A stretch of 42,715 bases of DNA from a virus, in the IMG/VR virus record IMGVR_UViG_3300027822_000022, positions 1-42,715 of that record; one strand, 5' to 3'. Positions 16,146-23,867 of this stretch are shown here, piece after piece. The translations under genes were made by a program, and so were the position numbers. Each line of letters begins with the position of its first letter. Position 1 is the stretch's first letter. The notes below the pieces were generated by a model. The model saw only the letters and a list, made by a program, of their open reading frames with translations. It was not told the origin of the DNA and ran no database searches.

Positions 16146-16393
16146 CCGCTGTGGTCCTTATCGGCGGAAGGTTGCTCGGGCGCTGCACCCCACTCCGGCA
16201 ACGTACAGAGGTCTGGGTGGCGCAGGGTGACCACCAGCTTTCGTGGTTGTGCAGTCGGAATGTCGGCAAGCGTGGCTTGCATGTTCCACGCGCTCCCGTC
16301 CACGCCGCAAGTCTGAGCCCATATCTCGGTATCGTCGGCGATATCGGCCAAGGCTTCGCGCAGCTTGCCGACGGTGGTTATTTCAATCCGCAT
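16142..16393 (-). CDS. 83-aa phage protein of unknown function
   Basis: Start ATG at 16393, inside the end of the replication gene (10-bp overlap); a longer frame upstream reads as shadow. Sequence begins MRIEITTVGKLREALADIAD and goes on to DDTEIWAQTC and RKLVVTLRHPDL. The first part resembles small phage proteins with a beta-alpha-beta start that track a setting of values, but no activity can be named. ATGA overlap with the Tat-signal gene. Confidence 0.6.
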   Translation of the reverse strand: MRIEITTVGKLREALADIADDTEIWAQTCGVDGSAWNMQATLADIPTAQPRKLVVTLRHPDLCTLPEWGAAPEQPSADKDHSG

Positions 16394-17360
16394 CCAGCGC
16401 CTCCGTTGCCTCGTTCTCCGCCACACGCTCCCGCCACAGGGCCATGACCTCGGTGTCGCACTGGCAGCCCGGCTGGTCCGGGTTATCGCCCCACTGGTCG
16501 TGCCAGAAGTCATGCAGGTGGTAATTTTTCAGCCGGTCCCACCATTGGCGGTCTGTGGCGCGGTACTCGCTCTCGAGTTTCTTCGGGTAGGCCCATGGGT
16601 TGGGCTTGGCGTCGGCGCCGTTGGGTTGGACCGGCACGTTCTCGATCGCCTCGTGCACGGCCTTGCCGAAGTAGCGCAGCGTGTTCGGCGGCTCGGGCCG
16701 GTTCTCCATGATGCGCTCGATGGTCGGGTAGATGTGCCGTTCGGGGTCGGCGCCGGCGTTGAGCCAGCTTGCCACGGTCTGGCGGTCAGAGGATCCGAAG
16801 TCACGCAACCCTTCCGGGTCTATGCCGGTTAGCTTGAAACACTCATCAGCCACGGTCATGGCGACGGTGGGCTCGCGCGCGGGGCTACTAGACTCGGTGT
16901 TAGCTATAGACTCTCTATTAATAGGAAGGGTTAAGGGTTGCGACCCTCCAGGCGACCCCTCAGGCGAACGCCCTGCGTCGCGCCCTGCGGAACGCTGTGC
17001 GGTCGCTACGGCGTCTCGGGTTTTCTTTTTTTTCTGCGTGTTAGTCATTTCAGCGCCACGCTGCGCTTTTTCGATCATCGCTCTCTTTTTGATTAATTCT
17101 GCGGTACATCTTTCGTTAAAAATGCGCCCATTTTTTACCTGTATTTTTTCCAAAAAAAGGAGCCGTTTCCGGACGGCAGGCCATCTGCTCTTCGTTTTCG
17201 TGAGATCAGCGAGCGCCTTGTCGTCTGGCAATTCACCGTCCATGACGTAGATCAGATCGCAGATACGGCGATAGGCCAACTCTTCCCAAGGGCTGAGCAA
17301 AATGGTGCCGCCAAGGAAATCCGAGGGCGAGTAATCGATCTTGATCGGCTTCTTGGCCAT
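16383..17360 (-). CDS. DUF1376-type phage replication protein (lambda O-like role)
   Basis: 325 aa. Residues 1-95 match the DUF1376 winged-helix pattern: YSPSDFLGGTILLSPWEELA, YRRICDLIYVMDGELPDD, VRKRLLFLEKIQVKNGRIFN, followed by a Lys/Arg-rich helix. The middle (about 105-165) is low complexity. The C-terminal half is helical (QTVASWLNAGADPERHIYP, WWDRLKNYHLHDFWHDQWGD) and probably contacts the helicase. It ends directly before an accessory protein and starts one base after the DnaB stop, fitting an initiator/helicase pair like lambda O/P. An iteron-like array lies inside the gene. Confidence 0.75.
   Translation of the reverse strand: MAKKPIKIDYSPSDFLGGTILLSPWEELAYRRICDLIYVMDGELPDDKALADLTKTKSRWPAVRKRLLFLEKIQVKNGRIFNERCTAELIKKRAMIEKAQRGAEMTNTQKKKKTRDAVATAQRSAGRDAGRSPEGSPGGSQPLTLPINRESIANTESSSPAREPTVAMTVADECFKLTGIDPEGLRDFGSSDRQTVASWLNAGADPERHIYPTIERIMENRPEPPNTLRYFGKAVHEAIENVPVQPNGADAKPNPWAYPKKLESEYRATDRQWWDRLKNYHLHDFWHDQWGDNPDQPGCQCDTEVMALWRERVAENEATEALDAD
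16905..17011. other. Candidate replication origin: AT-rich stretch plus 12-bp tandem units
   Basis: Between 16940 and 17011 the sequence can be read as six 12-base units in tandem: GCGACCCTCCAG, GCGACCCCTCAG, GCGAACGCCCTG, CGTCGCGCCCTG, CGGAACGCTGTG and CGGTCGCTACGG. The first three match each other best. They are flanked by AT-rich DNA (16905-16930 and again 17020-17160, with long T and A runs) inside a GC-rich genome. In lambda, iterons plus an AT-rich region lie inside the O gene; the same arrangement is seen here. Low-complexity coding (Gly/Arg/Ser/Pro) is the alternative explanation. Confidence 0.35.
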
Positions 17361-18833
17361 CTAAAATTCCAACTCCTGGTCCACAGGCGAGGTGGACGAA
17401 ACGTCGCCGAGATTGCCGAAAGTCGTCCGCCCGGCGTCGAAGTGCAGGCACACGTCGGAGGTCGGGCCATGCCGGTTTTTGCGGATCAGGACTTCCGCCA
17501 CATCCTTGGTCTTGGCTAGGTTCCCCCGCCAGTCGGCCTCGCGGGCCGTGAACTTTTCGACACTCTCGCCGGTCTTTCGCCGCGGCTCGCTGCGGCTTTC
17601 GTATTCATGTTCCCGGTACACGAACATGACGACATCGGCGTCCTGCTCGATCGAGCCGCTGTCCCGCAAATCCGCGAGGTTCGGGCGCTTGTCATCGCGG
17701 GCCTCGACCTGGCGGTTAAGCTGAGAGAGCAGCAGCACCGGCACATCGAGATCGACGGCCATTTTCTTGAGTTCGCGCGTGATGATCGAGATCTCCTGCA
17801 CCCGGTTATCCATGCGGTGGGCGCCGGTCATAAGCTGCAGATAGTCGATGACGATCAGATCGAGGCCCTTGCGGCGTTTGATGCGGCGGGCCTTGGCCCG
17901 GCAGGCCTGAACCGTTGGGTGCCGGGGGCTCTCGATGGCCAGGTTGAGGTCGTGCATGGCGCGCCGCGCGTTGCCCAGGGCCAGAAGATCAGCGTCCGAG
18001 ACCTTGCCGCGAAGCTGCCGATCGACACTCACCCCGGTCTCTCTGGCGAAGAGCCGGCCGCCCAACTGCTCGTCAGTCATTTCAATCGATAGGACTAGAA
18101 CCGATTTGTCGGCGCGCGCCGCGTTCTGGCCTATGGTGAGGCCCAAGGCGGTCTTGCCCTGACCCGGCCGCCCCGCCAAAACGACCAAGTTAGACCGGTG
18201 CAGCCCGCCCAACTTGTCGTCGAGCGCGGTTAGGCCCGTCGACACACCGAGGATCCCGCCGGCCTTGCGCGCCGCCTCGACATTCTCCAACCAGGCATCC
18301 AGAACATCCGGCAGAGCGCGTCCAGGAGCCTCGCCAACGCCAACCTCGCCGGCCTCTGCAATCTCCACTCCCATTTCTTCGAGGATGGCATCGGCGCCGT
18401 TCTCTGTGTCGCCCAGACGGGCCCTGCCGGCGTAGTGCTCTCCGATATCGATGATGGAACGCCGCAGCCAAGTCTCGATGATCGTGTCGCTGTAATCTTT
18501 GGCGTTTATGATCGTGACGTAGGATCCTTGCAGCTTGGCCAGATAGACCGCGCCCCCGACCTCGGCCAGCGCCTCGTCGTGCTCGAATAGGTTCTTGAGC
18601 GTGACAGCATTGGCGGTCTTGCCGCTTTCGATCAGCTTGGCACAAGCCGCATAGATCCGGCCGTGAGCGCCGTCGGCGAAATGTTCGGCCTTCAAGCGAT
18701 CCGATACCCGGTCATAGGCCCTGTCATTAGCCAGGATGGCACCCAGCAAGGCCTGCTCAGCCTCGTAGTTGACCGGCGGGCGATCCTCGATCTCGGCATC
18801 GCGCGGGTCGTTCATGTGCGCGGGGCTATTCAT
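17361..18833 (-). CDS. dnaB: Replicative DNA helicase, DnaB family
   Basis: 490 aa, full length. N-terminal domain includes EAEQALLGAILANDRAYDRV and ERLKAEHFADGAHGRIY-like text; the RecA core has Walker A GRPGQGKTAL at 221-230, VLVLSIEMTDEQLGGRLFA (H1a), DLIVIDYLQLM (Walker B), and LSQLNRQVEARDDKRPNLAD with the arginine-finger region DLRDSGSIEQDADVV. It unwinds phage DNA at the fork as a hexamer. Start overlaps the methyltransferase stop (ATGA). A second in-frame ATG at 18815 is possible. Confidence 0.95.
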   Translation of the reverse strand: MNSPAHMNDPRDAEIEDRPPVNYEAEQALLGAILANDRAYDRVSDRLKAEHFADGAHGRIYAACAKLIESGKTANAVTLKNLFEHDEALAEVGGAVYLAKLQGSYVTIINAKDYSDTIIETWLRRSIIDIGEHYAGRARLGDTENGADAILEEMGVEIAEAGEVGVGEAPGRALPDVLDAWLENVEAARKAGGILGVSTGLTALDDKLGGLHRSNLVVLAGRPGQGKTALGLTIGQNAARADKSVLVLSIEMTDEQLGGRLFARETGVSVDRQLRGKVSDADLLALGNARRAMHDLNLAIESPRHPTVQACRAKARRIKRRKGLDLIVIDYLQLMTGAHRMDNRVQEISIITRELKKMAVDLDVPVLLLSQLNRQVEARDDKRPNLADLRDSGSIEQDADVVMFVYREHEYESRSEPRRKTGESVEKFTAREADWRGNLAKTKDVAEVLIRKNRHGPTSDVCLHFDAGRTTFGNLGDVSSTSPVDQELEF

Positions 18834-19861
18834 TGGGCGACCTCACCAACCACTTCGACGCTCGCCAGCATTGGTGCTTCATCCTCGATGCGCTGCTTGG
18901 CCATATCCACGTCATGCGGGTTGATCTCGATCAGGATGGCGTTGCGCCCCAGTCTGTCGGCGACCAGCCCGGTAGTGCCGGCGCCACCGAATGGATCGAT
19001 CACGGTTCCGCCTTTTGGGCAGCCCGCCTTGATGCACGGCTCGACCAACGCGGGCGGAAATGTCGCATAGTGTGCGCCTGGAAATGGCGCGGTGGCGATC
19101 GACCAAACGTCGCGCAAGTTACGCCCGCCGTTCGCCGATGGATCGATATTGTTCGGCTTGGCAAACCCGTCGGCGCGACCACCGCGATTTCGCTCACGCG
19201 CTGGCCTTCCCTTTTCACGGCCATCCTTGTGAAATGAGCCATGGCCACCTTCATGCGTGGCCCAACCGTCGGGCATCTTGTAGTCACGCCCTTGGCGGCC
19301 ATCGGCAAATGGCTCCCGCACGGCGGCGGCGTCATAGTGGTAACGCCCGAATTTAGCCAACAGAAACACATGCTCATGCGAACTGGTCGGCCTATCCATC
19401 GCGCTCTCCGGCATCGGGTTGGGTTTGTGCCAGATAATATCCTTGCGCAGCCACCAACCATCGGAACGCAGCGCGAGTGCCAATCTCGCCGGGATCATCA
19501 TCAGGTCTTTGGCCTTGATATCACCACCGACAAACCGGCACTGGTTCCGCTGCCCGTTGAGATACTTTTCCTTGCCAGATTGCTGGGCTGTCACGCGGCC
19601 CTTGGTCGGTTCGCTGGCATAGCTGTCCCCGATATTCAGCCAAAGCGTTCCATCCGGCCGCAGCACCCGCCGCAGTTCGCGGAATACCTCAACCAGCTTC
19701 GCTATGAACTCTTCTGGCGTACGCTCCAGCCCTATCTGTCCCTCAACCTTGTAGTCGCGCAGGCCGAAGTAAGGCGGGCTCGTGACACAGCAATGCACGC
19801 TGTCTGCCGGCAACTCGCGCAGGCGCGTCAAGGCATCGCCGAGGATGATCTGGACCGTCAT
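18830..19861 (-). CDS. Orphan DNA methyltransferase (N4-cytosine or N6-adenine)
   Basis: 343 aa. Start ATG at 19861 overlaps the preceding stop. N-terminal GDALTRLRELPADSVHCCVT leads to the catalytic SPPY motif at 28-31 (TSPPYFGLRDY). Then LRPDGTLWLNIGDSY and WWLRKDIIWHKPNP, and near the C-terminus DPFGGAGTTGLVADRLGR, the SAM-binding motif I region, placing it in the beta-type order (catalytic motif first). SPPY is typical of N4C and some N6A enzymes. No partner nuclease is encoded next to it, so it probably protects phage DNA or alters regulation. It is not a CcrM-type DPPY enzyme. Confidence 0.9.
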   Translation of the reverse strand: MTVQIILGDALTRLRELPADSVHCCVTSPPYFGLRDYKVEGQIGLERTPEEFIAKLVEVFRELRRVLRPDGTLWLNIGDSYASEPTKGRVTAQQSGKEKYLNGQRNQCRFVGGDIKAKDLMMIPARLALALRSDGWWLRKDIIWHKPNPMPESAMDRPTSSHEHVFLLAKFGRYHYDAAAVREPFADGRQGRDYKMPDGWATHEGGHGSFHKDGREKGRPARERNRGGRADGFAKPNNIDPSANGGRNLRDVWSIATAPFPGAHYATFPPALVEPCIKAGCPKGGTVIDPFGGAGTTGLVADRLGRNAILIEINPHDVDMAKQRIEDEAPMLASVEVVGEVAQ

Positions 19862-20370
19862 GGCCACACCCCGACGGAGACGCCGCAGCGGCGGCGCAGT
19901 GCACGACAGGCATCGTCATGGATTTTGCGGAACTTCGGTTCGCGACTTAGGCGGTTCCGCGCAACTGTGTAGGAATAGTGGGCGCTGGTTTGGTCGCGCC
20001 CCAGGAAGTGGCCAATGGCAGCAAATGACGCCCCGGAGCAAAGTTCGCGGAGCAGGTACATGGTCAGGTGCCGCAACGGCGTTAAGCCACGGACTTGCGA
20101 GATGCTCAATATATCGGCGCGGCTGACACCGCCGGCGTCGGCCACAGCGGTCAGGACGTCGACCATCAGGGGCCCCCGATTGGTTTCGGGCGGCCCGGGC
20201 TCGGGGATGGGATCTGGTTCTGGCTCTGGCGGCTGGCTCGAATGCACCACGGACGTAGCCAGGCCGTATTGAGAGGCCTCTTTGCAGCTTAGGCCGAAGG
20301 CCCGACGGATTGCCGTGTCCGACATGCCTCGCTGGCGCATCTGGTCGATCTGTACAGTGGCCAGGGTCAT
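19858..20370 (-). CDS. Second DnaA domain IV-like protein
   Basis: 170 aa from ATG at 20370 (ATGA overlap with the previous stop). Residues 6-30 repeat the short motif IDQMRQRGMSDTAIRRAFG seen in the 15020-15490 protein. A proline/glutamate linker (PEPEPDPIPEPGPPE) follows, then a DnaA-IV-like domain: VLTAVADAGGVSRADILSIS, LRHLTMYLLRELC, and GHFLGRDQTSAHYSYTVAR. The signature is diverged (RDQTS in place of RDHTT). It lacks AAA+ motifs. The two proteins are probably paralogues with different DNA targets. Confidence 0.8.
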   Translation of the reverse strand: MTLATVQIDQMRQRGMSDTAIRRAFGLSCKEASQYGLATSVVHSSQPPEPEPDPIPEPGPPETNRGPLMVDVLTAVADAGGVSRADILSISQVRGLTPLRHLTMYLLRELCSGASFAAIGHFLGRDQTSAHYSYTVARNRLSREPKFRKIHDDACRALRRRCGVSVGVWP

Positions 20371-20618
20371 GCGCCACCCTTCCGCTGGCCAAGATTGTCG
20401 ATTGCCTTGTGTCCGTTCGGGAAGCAGATCGTGCAGTCGTGGTAGTCGAATCCCGCACCGATGACGTTGTAGAACCACTCGCCGGCAGGCAGATGGTCGA
20501 CGATCTGCGGCTCGACCCGCTCGTAGTCGACCCCCTCGGTCATGTGCTCGATGCCAGCCCACCAACGGTCACTGATGCGCCGACCCAGGAGCCGGAATTT
20601 CTGCGGGTGGGCGATCAT
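20367..20618 (-). CDS. 83-aa phage protein of unknown function
   Basis: ATG at 20618 overlaps the previous stop; its own stop overlaps the next start. Sequence starts MIAHPQKFRLLGRRISDRWW and includes VDHLPAGEWFYNVIGAGFDY and CTICFPNG with a CxxC. It looks compact and single-domain. No known family recognised. The four-base overlaps on both sides support it as a real gene. Confidence 0.65.
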   Translation of the reverse strand: MIAHPQKFRLLGRRISDRWWAGIEHMTEGVDYERVEPQIVDHLPAGEWFYNVIGAGFDYHDCTICFPNGHKAIDNLGQRKGGA

Positions 20619-20839
20619 GCGGCCTCGCACCGAACAGCGGCCAGGCGCCTCCAATAGGCGACCAAGGCCAAGATGACGTCGTCCTCTCGTGGGTGCATGG
20701 GGCACTCGGCGCCGATCTCAACCAGGATCATGCGCAGACACCAACCATCCGCGAGCCTGTACCGCAGGTGCTCATCGGCGACCTCGAAGGCTATCTCGGG
20801 GCTAAAGCGCTCGGTCAGGGCCAGGTCGACGACGGTCAT
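20615..20839 (-). CDS. 74-aa phage protein of unknown function
   Basis: ATG at 20839 (ATGA overlap with the GP88-like gene) rather than 20851. Sequence: TVVDLALTERFSPEIAFEVA, an amphipathic middle (WCLRMILVEIGAECPMHPRE) and a basic C-terminal helix (LALVAYWRRLAAVRCE). Two Cys in the centre might bind metal, but this is not clear. Real by coupling and codon use; function unknown. Confidence 0.6.
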   Translation of the reverse strand: MTVVDLALTERFSPEIAFEVADEHLRYRLADGWCLRMILVEIGAECPMHPREDDVILALVAYWRRLAAVRCEAA

Positions 20840-22275
20840 GCGCGGGCCCAATCGGCAGCCGACTGCCCGCGTTGCTTAGCGCCGCCAGTACACAGCGAGC
20901 ACAACGTCTCAGAGGCCCGAATTGCTTTGAAGATTTGCTGACAGCGGGCGCAGCGGCGATCAAGCGGCTCCGCAAATGGGCGGTCGGCAGCGACCGGTAC
21001 GTCGACAGGCTTGTGGATATCTTCGTCGTCGCGATTCCTGGTTTCGGACGGCCAGGGCTCCCGGCCTTTGAGATTTTCCTCTACCGGCGCGGGCGTTGCC
21101 GATCGACCCAGGGACCCGTGGGCGATGAAAGCGATGCTCTTGTTCCTCGCCGCCGGCGACCAGCACAGCCCACAGGTCCCGCAACAATCCGTGGCATCGG
21201 TCTGCGCCGGGCAGACGATACCCTCGGGCACCACCGAGGCCTCCGGCTTGCGCCAGATCGTCACGGCGCGCATCGGGCCCGGATCCGGATCGGACCAACG
21301 GATTGCGAACCGATCCGAATAGGTCTTGTTGAGCTTCTCGAGGACGTAGCCGATCTCGGACTCCGGCTTCCGAGCCGTATAGCCGTAGACATGGAGGGCC
21401 GGTAGCATCTCGAGCCAATCGCCCCAGGCTCGCACATACTCGGTCGAGTAGAAGTCGCCCAGGACATGGAGCCTCACGACAAAGCCCTTCGGGTACTTGC
21501 CCGCGAGGGCGATCAACTCCGTGGTCAGCCCGAACTGCAACTCCGGCCCATGCCGGTGCCGTCGGCCCCTCGGCATACCGTTGCCGTAACAGGTCGACCA
21601 GTGATGGCAGGTCTTGGGGCAGGTCGCCCGCTCCTCGAGGGTCAGGCAGTAGATTGGCATCCCGGACCACGGGCCCTTGACGACGCGGTCGCCTATCTTG
21701 CGCTGGTTCGCGCCGCTGACCAGCAGCTGCGGTGAATCCTTGGGGTCCACGACGGATTTGGGAAAGATGGTGCGGGCCTCCGCTAACGCCGCATGCGCGG
21801 GATCGAGCCCGTTGACGTTCTCCGGATCGGCCTTGAAGTGCTCGCCGAACCGGCGCTTGGGTTTGACGTCTTTCCGCAGGGCCCGTCGTTTGGCGGCCGA
21901 ATGGCCGGTAGATGGCGGGCGGGTGGCATCCTTCTTGACTCTGGGCCGCTTCGGCAATTCCAACGCGTAAACACGTTGGTAAACCGTGCCGGCGCTGCGA
22001 TTGAGGGTCGAGGCAATCAACTTAGTTGGTACACCCTCCGCCCACAGACGCCGCAGTTCGTCATCATCCTCGGGCCATGTCCGCTTAGGCTCTTCCGCCG
22101 GCGCACCCTCAAGTTCCGATTCTTTGTCGGCGGTCTTTGGCGCCACCGGCACCAATCGGTTCAACGACTCGATTGCGCCGTCGATCCCCTCGATAATCTC
22201 CTGCAATCGAGTGATCTCTAGGCTCGCCGTGTCACGCTCGCCGCGCAGGGTTTCGATCACGGGCCCGAGGTCCAT
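20836..22275 (-). CDS. Cys-rich GP88-like protein fused to a GcrA-like HTH
   Basis: 479 aa from ATG at 22275 (TGATG overlap with an upstream micro-ORF). Residues 5-45 are a coiled coil. Residues 66-112 (WPEDDDELRRLWAEGVPTKL, IASTLNRSAGTVYQRVYALE) match the GcrA-type N-terminal HTH. Residues 190-400 resemble a phage family known as gene product 88: C219, C223 and C229 in TCPKTCHHWSTCYGNGM, then VRLHVLGDFYS, HVYGYTARKPES and a second cluster ending CCGTCGLCW. A last CxxC pair lies near the C-terminus (RRCARCQQIF, LCSLC). The first cluster could hold an Fe-S centre. DNA binding plus a possible radical or redox activity is inferred. Confidence 0.7.
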   Translation of the reverse strand: MDLGPVIETLRGERDTASLEITRLQEIIEGIDGAIESLNRLVPVAPKTADKESELEGAPAEEPKRTWPEDDDELRRLWAEGVPTKLIASTLNRSAGTVYQRVYALELPKRPRVKKDATRPPSTGHSAAKRRALRKDVKPKRRFGEHFKADPENVNGLDPAHAALAEARTIFPKSVVDPKDSPQLLVSGANQRKIGDRVVKGPWSGMPIYCLTLEERATCPKTCHHWSTCYGNGMPRGRRHRHGPELQFGLTTELIALAGKYPKGFVVRLHVLGDFYSTEYVRAWGDWLEMLPALHVYGYTARKPESEIGYVLEKLNKTYSDRFAIRWSDPDPGPMRAVTIWRKPEASVVPEGIVCPAQTDATDCCGTCGLCWSPAARNKSIAFIAHGSLGRSATPAPVEENLKGREPWPSETRNRDDEDIHKPVDVPVAADRPFAEPLDRRCARCQQIFKAIRASETLCSLCTGGAKQRGQSAADWARA

Positions 22276-22337
22276 CACAGCAGCACCGCCTGCAGCGGCT
22301 CGATGGCAGGACCGTCTTTGGCGACCGCTATCGCCAT
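22275..22337 (-). CDS. 20-codon coupling micro-ORF
   Basis: ATG at 22337 lies just inside the end of the GcrA-like gene and reads MAIAVAKDGPAIEPLQAVLL to a TGA that overlaps the next ATG (TGATG). It bridges a gap of 52 bp that would otherwise uncouple the two genes. It may only carry ribosomes forward. Low confidence as a functional peptide. Confidence 0.35.
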   Translation of the reverse strand: MAIAVAKDGPAIEPLQAVLL

Positions 22338-22897
22338 GCTGTATCGACCGCGCCGACGGTGCCTGGGACAAAGGCCGCGCCGTCCTGCTGCTTGGGGCGG
22401 GTATGCGTTTTCCGGTGGTGGGCCGGGCAGTACGACGAGCCCTCTCGTGCCGGTTCGCCGCAAAACACGTCGGGATCCGTGTAGAGGGCAAAGTCCACGC
22501 GCCGTTTGCCGCCACGCTCACCGGCTATGAATTGGCAGGTGCGGACGCGCTGCGGGATCGATGCTGGCTGGCTCACAACCTGTTTCTTGTCCGGCAAAGC
22601 GACTGCTTCGGCGGACGTTTCCGGTGCCACCGTCGAGTTCATTTCCGGCAAGCTGTTCGCCGCTTTCCGAGACAGCGCGCCCCGATACTTGGGCGAGATC
22701 GGTTTCTTGCGCGGCTGCAATCCGAAGCTGCCGACGCTCTCGACATGGACCCCAGCCTCTCGGGCTAGATTACAATGGCCCGCGACGGCGTTCTTGGTGA
22801 TGCCCAGCTTGGCGGCGACCTCGCTCATAGTGAGTTGCTTGTTGCGCAGTTCGACTACTGCGGCGCGCATGGCGAGGTCCGTCTTACCGTAACTCAT
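22328..22897 (-). CDS. GcrA-like cell-cycle regulator homologue
   Basis: 189 aa from ATG at 22897 (ATGA overlap with the resolvase stop). The N-terminus (MRAAVVELRNKQLTMSEVAA, KLGITKNAVAGHCN) is a GcrA-type HTH; the middle is a disordered Lys/Pro/Ala linker; the C-terminus carries RTCQFIAGERGGKR, DPDVFCGEPAREGSSYCPAH, matching the conserved GcrA Cys/His tail (C..W..G, FCG, YCxxH). GcrA is the alphaproteobacterial sigma-70 cofactor that reads methylated GANTC promoters. Here the conserved CxWP is CQFI and the spacing is longer, so target use may differ. Other option: a general phage regulator with this tail. Confidence 0.75.
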   Translation of the reverse strand: MSYGKTDLAMRAAVVELRNKQLTMSEVAAKLGITKNAVAGHCNLAREAGVHVESVGSFGLQPRKKPISPKYRGALSRKAANSLPEMNSTVAPETSAEAVALPDKKQVVSQPASIPQRVRTCQFIAGERGGKRRVDFALYTDPDVFCGEPAREGSSYCPAHHRKTHTRPKQQDGAAFVPGTVGAVDTAWR

Positions 22898-23388
22898 GCT
22901 GCTTTTCCCTCTATTCCAAGTCGATGAACTGCGTAGTGCAGGATGGCCAGCGCATCGGCTTCGTTGTCGTCCTCGGGCTTGAAGCCAAGCCGCCGGCACT
23001 CGGCTAGGACGCTGGCCTTGCGCTCTTCGCGCGATCCGCCGCCGTAGCCGGTGAAGTATTTGAGGACGGTGGAATTGCGGGCCTCGTAGCAGGTGATTTT
23101 GTCGCGGTGGCACATCTTCTCGGTGCAACCAGCCAGCCCGATCAGCTTGCGCAGCACCTCGGGCGTCGTCGTCGTCGGCATGATCGGGGATTCGAAGACC
23201 ACGACCGCCGGCACCTCGTCGAAAAGCATCTGAGCGAGCCAGTCTTCGTACCCCGCCAGAAAGGCCCCCACCCCAGTGCGCGGCTTCGCGACGACATGCA
23301 CACCGGAGACAATCTGCCGGTTGCCGCCGTTCCGCATGACCGCGAACCCGAGTCTGGTTGCGAGGTCGAGGACCAGGATGGGGAGCAT
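22894..23388 (-). CDS. RuvC-like Holliday junction resolvase
   Basis: 164 aa. RNase-H-fold motifs: VLDLATRLGFA with D8, VVVFESPIM with E66, and the C-terminal pair DDNEADALAIL with D141 and D145. The middle includes VLRKLIGLAGCTEK and SREERKASVLAECRRLGF, typical of phage RuvC-like enzymes. It cleaves four-way or branched DNA, likely clearing replication or recombination intermediates before packaging. It follows an upstream helical protein after a 9-bp gap. Confidence 0.88.
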   Translation of the reverse strand: MLPILVLDLATRLGFAVMRNGGNRQIVSGVHVVAKPRTGVGAFLAGYEDWLAQMLFDEVPAVVVFESPIMPTTTTPEVLRKLIGLAGCTEKMCHRDKITCYEARNSTVLKYFTGYGGGSREERKASVLAECRRLGFKPEDDNEADALAILHYAVHRLGIEGKAA

Positions 23389-23397
23389 GGGGCAGGC

Positions 23398-23748
23398 CTA
23401 CGCGGACAGTGCCGCGATCCAGTCGACCTGGCCGCCAGGGTGTAGGGCCAGGAAGGTCTCGCGCATGTTCTCGATGGTGTTATTCTCGTCTTCGTCCGCC
23501 ATCGCCTCCCTGGCGAGCTTGTATTGCTTGTACTGCAGCTCGAGGACCTTGCGCGGGATGTTCAGGTCCTTTTTGAGGGTTCGCCACTTCTTGGTCTGCA
23601 ATTCCGTCAGCGGCGTCATGTGCTCTGCACGCACGCTTTCGATGTTGCCATCGACGCCGTAGATCGCCGCAAAACCGTCTCGAATCGCCGCCGCCCGCGC
23701 ATCAGAGTTCAACGCCGGCTCGGTCGCTTGCTTTAGGTCTTTCGCCAC
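23398..23748 (-). CDS. Conserved helical phage protein of unknown function
   Basis: 116 aa from GTG at 23748, with GGAGGAG about eleven bases upstream. The protein is helical: NSDARAAAIRDGFAAIYGVD, LQTKKWRTLKKDLNIPRKVL, YKQYKLAREAMADEDENNTI. It is encoded next to the resolvase in the replication arm, so a nucleic-acid role is likely. No motif named. Confidence 0.6.
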   Translation of the reverse strand: MAKDLKQATEPALNSDARAAAIRDGFAAIYGVDGNIESVRAEHMTPLTELQTKKWRTLKKDLNIPRKVLELQYKQYKLAREAMADEDENNTIENMRETFLALHPGGQVDWIAALSA

Positions 23749-23867
23749 AGGTTCAATCTCCTCCGGTTAAGGGGTGACGGCGGGAGTCCGTCGGGGGGAC
23801 TGCGCTCCCGCCGCCAGGGGCCGCGGGACCAGGGAGGCCATTCGCGGCATAGTTTCATGTGAAGCGG

